64,000 nt of DNA from Lactifluus volemus (taxonomy: Eukaryota; Basidiomycota; Agaricomycetes; Russulales; Russulaceae): positions 1 to 64,000 of the forward strand of contig WTXI01000058.1 of the NCBI GenBank assembly GCA_022376515.1. Direction: 5' to 3'. How positions within the stretch are numbered: the stretch's first letter is position 1; each line of letters begins with the position of its first letter. Shown one piece after another: positions 48,501 through 59,200 of this stretch. A program made the position numbers and the translations under genes. Below the pieces are notes generated by a model. It was not told where the DNA came from, did not search any database, and worked only from the letters and a program-made list of their open reading frames with translations.

Positions 48501-50832
48501 TGAACAGGACCTGTTTCCAAAACTTCGATTGCTGTTCGAGACAAGGTTTCTCTTTTGGCTGGAAGTGCTTAGCATCAAGAACAGTGTCGGTCTTGCATCA
48601 CGAGCATTGGCGTCTCTTAACACATGGTTGCGATCTGATCAGCAGAAGGTAGGCGGCTCTTATCATTTTATACGACATGTAGTAACTATTTGGGTCTAAT
48701 TACAGCGATCATTCCAATCAGAGGTTGAGAATCTGTTGGCATTAGTCGACGATGCGTTCGCGTTTGTGCGATACTTCGGGATGGCGATATCAAGAAGCGT
48801 TCCGCACATATATATATCTGCTCTCCCATTTGCGCCATCCTCTTCCCGCATCGTCGAGCACCATCTTCACCTGTTCCCCCATATATTGGTTTTGAGACGC
48901 GGACAGTTGTCTGATTGGCCAGCATTGGAAATGACTATTCAAGCACATGACAGACAAGTCCACTCTGTTGTATTCTCGCCAGATGGGCAGCGGATCGCAT
49001 CAGCCTCGCGAGATCGCACGATTCGGGTGTGGGATTCCACAACGGGGGAAATTGTCGCGGGACCGTTTACTGGACACACCAATTTTGTCTTGTCTGTGGC
49101 GTTCTCGCCTGATGGGAAACGCATCGCATCGGCCTCGGCCGATTGCACGATTTGCGTGTGGGATGCCGCAACAGGAGAGGTCGTAGCGGGACCATTTACT
49201 GGACACAAGGATTACATCAGATGTGTTGCATTTTCACCGAACGGGCAACACATCGCCTCGGCCTCGAGCGATCGCACGATTCGTATTTGGGATGCCGCAA
49301 CTGGAGAGGTCGTAGCAGGCCCGTTTATTGGACACATCGACGAGGTCTTCTTTGTTACATTCTCACCAGACGGGAAACGTATCGCCTCTGCCTCGAAAGA
49401 TCGCAAGACTCGCATGTGGGATGCTGCAACCGGAGAGGCCATAGCGGGCCCATACACTGGACACACCGAACTGGTCGGCTGTGTTGCATTCTCACCGGAC
49501 GGGAAACATGTCGCTTCGGGCTCGGATGATCGCACAATTCGTGTGTGGGATACCGCAACAGGAAAGGTGGTACTAGGTCCATTCACTGGACATACTGGTG
49601 CCATATACTCTATTGCATTCTCGCAGGACGGAAAACGCATCACATCAGCCTCTTCTGATCGCACGATTTGCGTGTGGGACTCGGCAACAGGGCAGATCGT
49701 AGCAGGCCCATTTACTGGACATACCGACACGATATTTTCCGTTTCACTCTCCCCGGACGGGCAGCGCATTGCCTCGGCCTCGAGTGATCGCACGGTTTGC
49801 GTGTGGCATCCCAGAAAAGGAGTGGCAGGGGCCTCGTTTACCGGACATACCCAATCGATCTTTTCTGTTGCAACCTCACCGGACGGGCAACGGATAGCCT
49901 CAGCCTCTGCAGATTGCACACTTTGTGTGTGGGATGCCACAACAGGAGAGCTCACAACAGGTCCGTTTACTGGTCACACCGATTGGGTCCATTTTGTTGC
50001 GTTCTCGCCTGAAGGGCAGCGGATCGCCTCGGCCTCGCGAGATCGCACGATTCGTGTGTGGGATACTGCGACAGGAAATATTGTAGCGGGCCCGTTTATT
50101 GGACATACCGGTGACGTCTTCTCTGTTGCATTCTCGCCGGACGGACAACGCATCGCGTCGGCCTCGGAAGATCGCACGGTTTGCGTGTGGGATGCCATAA
50201 CGGGAGAGGTTATAGTGGGCCCGTGTTCTGGACACACCGAGGCGGTCCACTCTGTTTCATTCTCGCCGGACGGGAAGCGCATTGCGTCTGCCTCGAGCGA
50301 CTGCACGATTCAAGTATGGGATGCCGCGACAATGGATGTCGTAGCGGGCCCGTTTACTGGTCATACTCAGATCATCAAATCTGTCGCGTTTTCACCGGAC
50401 GGGCAGCGAATCGCCTCAGCCTCGGGAGATGGCACGATTCGTGTGTGGGATTCTGTGACAGGACAAGCAGTAGCAGGCCCATTTACTGGACACGTCAATA
50501 TTGTCACCTCTGTTGCATTCTCACCGGACGGGCGGCACATTGCATCGGCCTCGGGAGATCGCACTATTTGTTTGTGGGATTCTGCTACAGGTGTGGCCAT
50601 AGCGGGCCCGTTCATTGGACACACAGAATGGGTCAACTCAGTTGCATTCTCACCAGACGGGCAGCGGATCGTTTCGGCCTCGGGAGATAGCTCGATTCGC
50701 ATGTGGGATGCCACAACAGGACAGAATAATGTGGGCTCGTCTACCGGACTCACCCAATCGACTAACTCTGGTACGTCTACTTTGGATGGGCAGCCTATCA
50801 CCTCGACCTTACAAATCACACGATTCATGTAG
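45509..50832 (+). CDS. gene D: C2-NACHT-WD40 NLR-like (STAND) protein, 14 WD40 repeats
   Basis: Ten exons with matching phases give 1604 aa: 45509-45588, 45654-45712, 45768-45921, 45971-46077, 46134-46489, 46550-46600, 46654-46858, 46914-47048, 47108-48648 and 48706-50832. After a short N-terminus comes the C2-like domain ([17 protein letters not shown]), an acidic linker, a helical region ([13 protein letters not shown]), NACHT with Walker A GHAGTGKS (about 431-438) and [10 protein letters not shown], then exactly 14 regular WD40 repeats, enough for two seven-bladed propellers, plus a degenerate 15th. A 1-bp deletion at about 50812 ends the frame before the conserved tail, which remains readable in another frame to 51077. 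Family knowledge suggests a non-self receptor; ligand unknown. Confidence 0.87.
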
Positions 50833-51077
50833 GGAAGCTCAGCGCAGAAGATATCGAGAAAGATCACTTTATGGACAAGTTCCCGATCAATGGTGATGGA
50901 TGGATGTATGGGGAAAATAGAGAACTCCTTTTGTGGATCCCCCCAATTCACCGACCATACCTTCATAAAGCTAACACAATCTGGGTTTCTGGCAAAGATA
51001 GAACGGAGGTTGATCTCTCAAAATTTGTGTATGGAACAAATTGGGCTATGGTATATGGTCACAGTTTATCTAAGTAG
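50833..51077 (+). other. conserved C-terminal tail of gene D, now out of frame
   Basis: The frame here reads DGWMYGENRELLLWIP, then LSKFVYGTNW and a stop at 51075-51077, matching the tails of genes A to C. Gene E has one more base at the equivalent of 50812 and runs into the tail, which shows where gene D lost a base. Confidence 0.75.
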
Positions 51078-52069
51078 AGTCAGATGTATATTTGCAAACT
51101 CTAATTAGTGTATCCTTCGAATTCAGTTAGCACCGGCGAGTTAAACTCACTGTACAGTCTGGCCCAGACGTCAACATTGAGAGCGGTTTGGAGGACATGT
51201 CAATCTTCAAGTTGAAGCCTGTAGAATACGAGTCGACAAACCCGAGGGTGGGGCCGGTCTTGAGACGGAGATGGCCGATGGGGATTCAAGCAGAAAGTGG
51301 ATCATGGGTAAGGTCACGGTATCGGTTGGTGGAGACTCGGACTCGGACCGATCAGAGTTCTTCCGAGTCTCAACCCAATCGAGTAGAACATGCTGTCTGA
51401 TACAAATCATGGCAAAAAGACTGCGTTCGTGTAGAGAAAGGCCCAAGAGTCGAAGTTGGGCATGGCCATGTATGTAGCCGCGGCGTTTATTGTATTTTCT
51501 ATATTTATCTTTATCGCTGGGATCTTCAAGTTGACACCTGAAGGCGGATAAAGGCCGTCATTCTTTTTCCAAGCAGTTTTGTGCGCCTCGATGGGCGAGA
51601 GTTAAATGGCGATCATAATGAGTTCAAGACAAAACTTTGTTGCAACACAAGGTGAAAAAAAATAAGAATGTGGAAACTAGCTCGCTAGAAACTCTACAGA
51701 CAAGGCGGGTACGTCGTGTTGATTCAGCGTGAAAAGGGCTTGTTCTTTCCATGGTTTACACAACCACCGAGAAAAAGCCCAAACTTTTTGGCACCGTGAA
51801 CAAAGAACGCACAAATTCGGGCCCCATAAAGCGTTCTACATCGCTGCCTCTGCGTGATCCGGAGGTATCTCCGGGTCCATTGCTGTACCAAATATGGCAC
51901 TAGTAGCACTGATAACTGATCCAACATTCAGAGTTTACACAAATGACGTGTTTCGGTGGAGAGAAGCTTGTGACCTGAAAGAAGTGACAAGGAAAGGTGA
52001 TATATTGCAGTCGGAAAGAAGGTGAAGTTGATAGATATATCGGAATGTTGAGGTATCTCGAGAGGTCGA
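51078..52069. other. spacer downstream of gene D; no supported gene
   Basis: 51180-51480 resembles 62880-63170 of unit 2, diverged with indels. 51480-52069 is AT-rich. No motif or conserved frame was seen. Confidence 0.45.
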
Positions 52070-52573
52070 CTATGACGGGACATGAAGGCTAAGGTAAAGA
52101 CTCACGAAGATGAGGGCATTGTCCTGCTGTCCGTATCCCTTTTCCAACATTCTGCTACCTTTTTCTCTTCTTCCTCTGTCATCTCGAGATACATATTGAA
52201 GACAAGGAGCTGAGATGCCAGCGTGTTCAAGTTCTTCATCGGAGTGCCGTGGCGGTATAGCGTAACTTCGTTGACGGGTCGGTGGATATGATGGAGGCAA
52301 GGGTGACCTGGGTGGCACGCTTCCTGTCAAATGATGAAAATATGGTTGACCAACTGAGAAGATCTCGGTGAGCTCTGTTCTGAATCGTGAGAGGAGGTCG
52401 TTTGGTCGCGTTTTACAGCGGGCAACCGGCCGGACCGGACCGACCGTTCCAAGGTCCAAGATCACTTCGCAGCTTCCGCTCGGCCTTTGACCGGTAGTAG
52501 AACCTCTTGCCCAACGTTCTCTAGCCTCGACTTTCCGGAAATTTCCACTGAGCAAGAAAACATTATATTTCAC
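52070..52573 (-). CDS. possible hypothetical protein, 167 codons, divergent from the next gene
   Basis: Minus-strand frame with a partial counterpart at 63605-63330, where PYFHHLTGSVP and FLSRFRAELNEIF-like text recurs. Between these blocks the two copies are in different frames, so coding conservation is weak. I do not recognise a family. It may be only the shared promoter region of the gene at 52614. Confidence 0.25.
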   Translation of the reverse strand: MKYNVFLLSGNFRKVEARERWARGSTTGQRPSGSCEVILDLGTVGPVRPVARCKTRPNDLLSRFRTELTEIFSVGQPYFHHLTGSVPPRSPLPPSYPPTRQRSYAIPPRHSDEELEHAGISAPCLQYVSRDDRGRREKGSRMLEKGYGQQDNALIFVSLYLSLHVPS

Positions 52574-52613
52574 GCTCGTAAGTATAAGGCCCCTTTGGTT
52601 TTCATTGCAGAAG

Positions 52614-53464
52614 ATGTCCTTAGCGTTATTGAGCCTTCAATTGAACAATCACACGAGGCAGCCGCCGGGGGTGTTGTCAACACTAGACGCTAGGCTGCCA
52701 CTGACGGGATTACGACAAATGTCTTTTGAAGTTCCGGACGACCTCTATCTGTCGGTGACTCCAATTCAGGTGTCTCCTAGGAGCAGTCACGACGACGAAG
52801 AAGAACAGAACAGAACTCTGGTATTTCGAGTCTACAAGGCAGTCTGGGATGAGTTCAACAAATGGAAGGCGGAGGACTGCAAGCAACATCTACTTTCCCT
52901 TCAGAATCCTTTACCGCCCCCGGAAGTGGCGAAAGCGACGTCTCGCGTTGCGTCGACTCTATGCTCCAACGAGTCTGGTGACGTCGAAATCGTTTACCTC
53001 TGCGACACGAACGATGATATCCCGCTTGACGTGAGCGTCGCCACCGTGCTCCTATGCAAGGCCGTTCCTCTGGAACTCCCAGACAAGTTTAGACCGCACC
53101 CGCGCTACGAGTCATGCACACCCTCTGTGCAGACGATCGCGTTGCGAGTGGGAAGCGTAGCACATAATGAATTCGACGAAGCACCATTCGTCCCTTATGC
53201 CAATGATCCGACCTTCGATGCCAAGGGATATCTCGGTCAGTTTGAGCAATTTGCTTGGGAGAATCTTGTGGATCATGATGGTGAGCTCCACACTTTGATG
53301 CGGGATTATAGCATTTCCTCAGTCCAGCTCCGACGCCAGTGGAGGTAATTCAGTTCGAGACGCTGCACCGATTACATATCAAGCATGGCTTGTCCCTGGA
53401 TGATATTGATGCCGTCCTGCCGACGTTGCACAAAAGTAATCGTCTGGTTTGGTCTACCAGATGA
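52614..53464 (+). CDS. unidentified two-exon gene, about 267 aa, possibly a truncated 5' part of a larger gene
   Basis: Exons 52614-53280 and 53328-53464 join in phase (donor GTGAGC, acceptor GTCCAG) and end in a stop. The middle is acidic and polar (DDEEEQNRT, VWDEFNKWK), followed by APFVPYAND and HGLSLDDIDAVLP. I cannot assign a family. The start is unsure: copy 2 has a 10-bp deletion that puts a different upstream frame onto the same downstream protein, and an ATG at 52719 (MSFEV) is shared by both copies. The stop lies 27 bp before the unit boundary at 53,490, so the true gene may once have continued. A 33-bp GTAAGT...GCAG element just upstream looks like an unusually short intron. Confidence 0.5.
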
Positions 53465-53491
53465 CACAGCGGTACGTACAAAATATGACGG

Positions 53492-54619
53492 AGCTTGGTA
53501 CTGCGCTGTAAGGTTGAACTATTCGGCTGGTTTGGCCCGGTCGTTGGGATATGAGAGTGTGGACAGACTCAGCTATTGGAACCTTGCCTATGTGGTGCGG
53601 CCGTTCTCAATCGATGTTTTGAGCTATTTACTGACAACGGAATTTACTCTCCAAGAGATCGGTGTCATCACTATGGCATAACGCTGAGGTCACTTGAATG
53701 GGCACTCATCCGGAAACCTTTACAGAGGTACCAACCATTTTCAACCGGTCCAAATACCCTTGTCAAGCGACCCTTGTCCATCCCCAACGTTCTCCTCGAC
53801 GCACCCGATCTCGTGTTCAACCAGCGTGGAATCGGATGGTCATGGTCCATCAGGCCATCCCCCCGTGCGAAAGAACCGTCCCCATCCATCGCCACAGTCC
53901 TAGTCAAGTTACTCTTCAAACTCGTCCTCTTTGACACCGCTCACTACCTCATGCAATCCATCCGTCCCTCGCTGAACGATCCCAAAGGCGACACCCTCTT
54001 CGACCCCACCATGAGCCCGATCCCGCGCTATGCCCTGGCAGCCTTCCTCGGCACCTGCGCTGCCGTGGTGATATACACGACCGTGGACGGGCTCTACCAC
54101 TTTGCTACGATCATCGGTCGCTTCCTTCGACAACCCGAGTGGGCCTGGCCACCGCTCTCCGACCGCCCCTGGACGTCCACTTCGATCATCGAATTCTGGA
54201 GCTTCCGCTGGCACCAGTTCTTCCGCCACATGTTCGTCGTATACGGTGCGCGTCCCGGTGGCGCATTGTTCGGAAAACCCGGCGCGTGTATAGGCGCGTT
54301 TGCCGTGTCCGCGGCCTTGCACGACTTGGGCTTGTGGGGACTCGGGCGTGGGATCGAAGTTCGCACCACCGGCACCTTCTTTCTCCTCATGGGTGTCGGC
54401 ATCGTTTTCGAATTTGCGTTTAAGCGGTTGACCGGACGGCGCGTGGGCGGGTTTTGGGGATGGGTTTGGACGATGTTGTGGACGATGTGTTGGGGTACCC
54501 TGATGATCGATGGTTGGGCGCGACGAGGAGTCGTCGCGAGCGATTTCTTCCCTGAACGACGCCGACCCGGAAAATGGCTCGTCGACACCGTCGTCGGCCT
54601 TTCAAGCAGGTTGCGATAA
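53492..54619 (+). pseudogene. wax-synthase-like gene, copy 2, 5'-truncated
   Basis: The C-terminal two thirds are one uninterrupted frame with FWSFRWHQFFRHMF, VSAALHDLGLWG and GVGIVFEFAF intact. The first membrane segments are missing because the duplication breakpoint cuts at 53,490. The former intron acceptor CAACAG has become CAAGAG, and a 4-bp insertion after it puts a stop in frame. An ATG at 53576 opens a 347-codon frame but its first 30 residues come from the former intron, so a working enzyme is doubtful. Confidence 0.75.
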
Positions 54620-56234
54620 ATATCGACAATTGAATGTGGACCTCATAGTTTTTTTTAATTTTTTTGGTTAGACACAGCTTGTGCTTTATTTACCCGTCCC
54701 GTTCCATACCTCCAGGTCTGAATGATACATGGTGTTTGTGGCTCATCTGTTGCACAACTGAAAAGATAACCGTAACGTCAACTTCTTGTCATATCGTCAA
54801 AACGCCATTGGTGGATATCATGCTCTTCTGTAGCTGCTTCGAATGGTCAGGGGATCATGATACATTTGTATATTGTTACGTGCTCATCTGAAACAGGAGT
54901 CGTATTCAACTTAGATGGGAGTAGCATTACTCTCCCCTCGAGTCTCGACGTCCACCGTTGGAGCTTACCTTCGGCTTTTCTCAGTTTTCGTGCCAAGGAA
55001 AAGTCAATCTCGATGAGGATCTAGAAATTGTACTACCCCGATGACCTTTCGGCCAGGCCTTCTCGCGGTTTCAAGCCGTGTGCGGCAGGTCTAAAGCCCC
55101 ACGTATGGCCGAATAGGGCTTCTCGCTCACTTTCCCCCTTTGAAATGACGGACAGTATTGAAGAACTTCATTTTTAGACGTTGGGGGTTGCATCGGCGTG
55201 GGTAGCGATAGACTTCTGGAGACGGACTGGCTCGGACCGGGCTCGTGAGAAATTTCCAATTTCAATCTGCTCGGAGTCGAGAGCGCGCATTTCTGGAAGT
55301 AGCTTTTGTCAATATGGCCTCGCTTCTTATAAGGCCATCTTCACCGCTATATATCCACCTTCCTGCTGACGTAACTCTGAGAAAAAGAAAGAGGAATCCG
55401 AGGGAGCACAGAGGCTGCTTATCAAGGGGTCAATGTGGCGCACGGCTACGATGTCTGCGCGAACATTCTTTCTCTCTCCGTGGTCTGTGGGCTCCGACGC
55501 GTCTAGCCCTGGAAGTGCAGAAGACGCTTTAAAACGATCACTGACGAAACACTGTAGTTACCACTGGCACTCCCGACCACCACGAGACATGCAACTTCCT
55601 TCACCAGGGGCACGCACTCGACAAGCGACCAAGTCAAAACTCCCACTGGTACGCTAGCCGTAATCCTCGGATTCGTCAAGGCATCCTCCTGAAGGGTCAC
55701 CGTAGCATTTTTCGCTAGATCATAGTTTAAAGGCATGGCTCGCTTGCATTGTCATTCTCTACTTGAAAGGAGAAAGGGAACCGGATGTACGAGGATTCAT
55801 CTGTTTCAGGAACATAGGCAGTCTTTCAGTGGAGGGCATCTCCATCGTATACGAGACAATTTAATTGGCTGTCACAATTCATATTTCTTTTCTTTTTTTC
55901 TGCGCCATGTTTATAGTAAGGCTACTCATTTAGACTTGGCTTCGACCTCACAAGGATCCCCCGCCGGATCCGCACAGCTTCAGCCAAATGCCGGCCCTTT
56001 CCAGTGATGTATGCCAGCGTGCGGGAGTAAGAATGTGCACTCCAGCGAATTTGCCTACTCGCGCGAAAAAAAATTGGACTGCCAATGCGCTTCCAGGTGT
56101 CAACAAGTCAACGTAACTGTTGTTTGTTGTTTGTTCCCAACGATGAAGCTGAACATGCGGCAGAAGCGCCAGTGCCAGTGCTTGTCTCAACTTCTCACTT
56201 CAGTCTACGATGGCTCTTCCACAACCGAATTCGT
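54620..56234. other. duplicated spacer between wax synthase copy 2 and gene E
   Basis: Collinear with 43933-45508 with scattered substitutions and short indels. No additional gene was seen besides the possible small frame at 55451. Confidence 0.5.
55451..55657 (+). CDS. possible small protein, second copy of the 68-codon frame
   Basis: Counterpart of 44744-44950, starting MSARTFFLSP. Same length and no frameshift. The support is as weak as for copy 1. Confidence 0.22.
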   Translation: MSARTFFLSPWSVGSDASSPGSAEDALKRSLTKHCSYHWHSRPPRDMQLPSPGARTRQATKSKLPLVR

Positions 56235-59200
56235 ATGTCAACGTCTTTCACACCCGATGCTGATGTTCCCGTTAACCATTACTATAGCCCAGATTATCCA
56301 AAGTCCGGAGTCGGGTACATCAGTCACTTCATCTTCATTTTCGATACTAGTATTTACTCAGATGATTGACTTTGATTAGCGCGATCAACGCTCAGGAAAG
56401 CGGAATGCAATCGAGCATACTCCAGCTCGAGGTCACTGGTACGTATCCTAGTAATTCTACTCTGATCAGTAATAAATATCTCCCTCTTGTCAGTCCTCAG
56501 GGCGCACAATCTTCCTCATCTTAAAGTTCTCCCGGGTAAAGAGAGGCAATTTTATGTTACAGTGACTGACGGGAAGAATACATGGCAGACACGATCGAGG
56601 CAGAGCGTGGCGCAGCACGTGGAATGGAACGAAAAAGTTGATGCATTGTGAGAGCTGTCGGATTTTTATACGCAGGTCTAACTGACTCTCCTGCAGTACT
56701 TTACAGCCACTCTCCGGTATTACAATATCTCTTTATGCGAAGAGGACCATGCGGACAGACATCCTTATTGGAAGGCAGGAGATCTCCTGTGAAGCACGAC
56801 GTGGTTCGTCTGTGTCTTCGAATTCTTACTTGTGCGCTTGCTGAGTGTCCTACATGTAGAGCTTGAGGTTATTTTTAGCAGTGCCGATGGACATGGCAGA
56901 CACTTGAGAGAGCCGGTCACACTCCTCTTGACTATCACCGCGTCGACGGACTCTCTAAATGCGACAGCCACTACCCCAAATCCCACAACAACAGCACTGG
57001 ACAATCCTGGTGCTGAAGAAGGTGATACACGTCCTGGTGACCTTCCCACAGGGGACAATACTCCTGTGGGACCAGTACCAGATGGCCAGACGGAGATCTC
57101 ACGTACTGTCGATCGTGCCGAGGAAGCTATGAAAGCTATGGATACGTTGATGGCATGGAAGGGTGCCATTGGTGTTATCAAGCAAGTACTCGACGCTATC
57201 GGACCAATCGCAGATGTATGTCTCACATCGATTTTGCGCATCCTTTGCTTTGCTGAGCTAGCTTTCGCGCTTCAGTTGCTCCCCCATGCACAGCTAGCAT
57301 GGAAGCTACTTTCAAAGATTCCCGCGGTGAGTCTCCGTGCCTTGTTGGAGGACAGGGAACATTCAATGAGTTTCATCAATCGCCAGACTTTGCTACTCCA
57401 GCTTCAGCGTGACGACAATGTCCAAACACTACTCAAGGCGATACAGGATGCGTTTCAATTTACAAGGGAGGCGGATGCTTTGAAGAACATGGAACCAGCG
57501 TCTACTCAGGCTAAAATCCTGGATGAGATGCTAGAGTGCGTCTCGGAATGTGCCAAATTTATCATATCCTATGCGGAGAATGTGCAAGTCGGTACGTCGT
57601 CTTGGCCTCTCTTATTGGCCATTCATCATGAACATTTTGTTCTCAGGAAAGCGGATTTTGAAGAATGTCGTGAGCGAAGTTGATGCGAAAGTTGATGAGT
57701 ATCGCACAAGCCTCGCTCGACTGCGAGATAATTTCCTCGCGCGTACTGCTGTCGTCACGGGAATTGCTGTGCTAGAAGCTGGTGCGTAGTCCTATGGTAA
57801 TACGACTGTCGGATAATTTTATTGACGAGGGGCACAAAGAATTGGACGCAAAAATCAGAGAATTGCCTTATAAAGGAGGCGCAGATGGGAAGCGATGTCT
57901 TCCGGGCACACGCGAAGACTTTTTAGATTATATCGTCAAGTGGGTCGAGAGTCCTGAATCTCAACGTGGGCTCGTGCTCCTCGGCCAAGCAGGCACAGGA
58001 AAGTCTTCAATCGCACATGAGGTCGCACGTCTGTTCAAGAATAAGTGCCTCTGCACTTACTTGGCATTTTTGCGGAAAGAGGGATCCAAGGATGAAGCTT
58101 ACCAGTTGTTCACGACGCTCGCTCGCGATCTATCCGATCGCTATCCTCCGTTCAAATTAGCTCTCGGGAAGGTACTGAAGAATGATCCGTCTCTTCGTAG
58201 AAATCGACATTATCCCACACTCTTCGAATCCCTTCTCCTCGAACCAGTCAAGAACATTCAGTCTGGCGACCCAATCCTTATCGTGATCGATGCATTGGAT
58301 GAGAGTGGTGATGCGATCGGTCAAGACGGGCTGCACAAATTTTTAGCTCAACATCTGTTCGAGTTGCCATCCAATTTCCGGATCCTCATCACCTCGAGGC
58401 CGGAGAACGGCATCGAACGTGTGTTCTGTGATGCGTTGTCCGTACGCACCCTCTTTATGGACGATCACAAACTGGCTGCAAAGACGGAGCAAGATATTGG
58501 GTTATATCTCCGGAATGAACTCCCTTTGAACCTGTTCGAACGACATGGTGTCAAACTCGCAAAGGCAGCAGAAGGATTGTTTCAGTGGGCAGCCGTTGCT
58601 TCTGGGCTGATAAATAATCCTCCTCCTAGCTTTGGGTTTAGCAAGAAGCAGGTGATAGAGCGTCTATTGGGGCACTCTCGAGGTCGGGATGGGCAAGATC
58701 CTTTGGACCAGCTATATGGAGAAGTTCTGGAAGGGTATTTCAAACCGGTTGCAGCACAGATCCTATTTCGTTCGGTGATGGGGCAGCTTTTTGCTGCACT
58801 TGTTCCGCTTTCCATGCGTTCATTGACTACTCTGCGACGACATGCACCCCTGAATGACCCCGAGGACCCTGACCCGAGGATTCTGAATGCGTTATTGAGA
58901 TGCTCCGTCACCTTGGCTCACTGCTCAGTAACGTGACCTCATCCGACGATACCCTCCCAATCATCCCTCTCCACACCTCATTTCGTGACTTCCTGGCCGA
59001 TGAGAAGAGTGGGGTATACCACATCGACCTTGGCAGGGCTCACCGTCAGCTGGCACATTCCTGTCTTGGATTAATGCTGAATGACCTCAAGTTCAACATT
59101 TGCAAACTCGAATCGTCATACGTTGCCAACAGGGACGTGCCAGATGTGGAATCTCGAATTTCCAAATATGTTCCGCCTGCTCTATCGTATGGCTGCGTTT

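Larger units (their letters stand above)
42822..53490. repeat. large tandem duplication, unit 1 (about 10.7 kb)
   Basis: Carries the wax-synthase 3' part, spacer, gene D and the hypothetical gene. The same order recurs from 53491 to beyond the window end. Offsets of matching points are about 10.7 kb near the wax synthase and about 11.05 kb near the hypothetical gene, because unit 2 has extra DNA around 61.9-62.9 kb. Confidence 0.9.

Noticed and set aside
48950..50700. Regular DNA repeats of about 129 bp that could suggest a satellite or CRISPR-like array
   Set aside because: Each unit translates to a WD40 repeat in one continuous frame; there are no unique spacers of constant length between identical short repeats.
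52614..53464. Assignment of the unidentified gene to a chromatin-modifying protein family
   Set aside because: A vague likeness of the HGLSLDDID segment to N-terminal parts of fungal SET-domain proteins came to mind, but no SET or zinc-binding motif is present in the window, so I do not name it.
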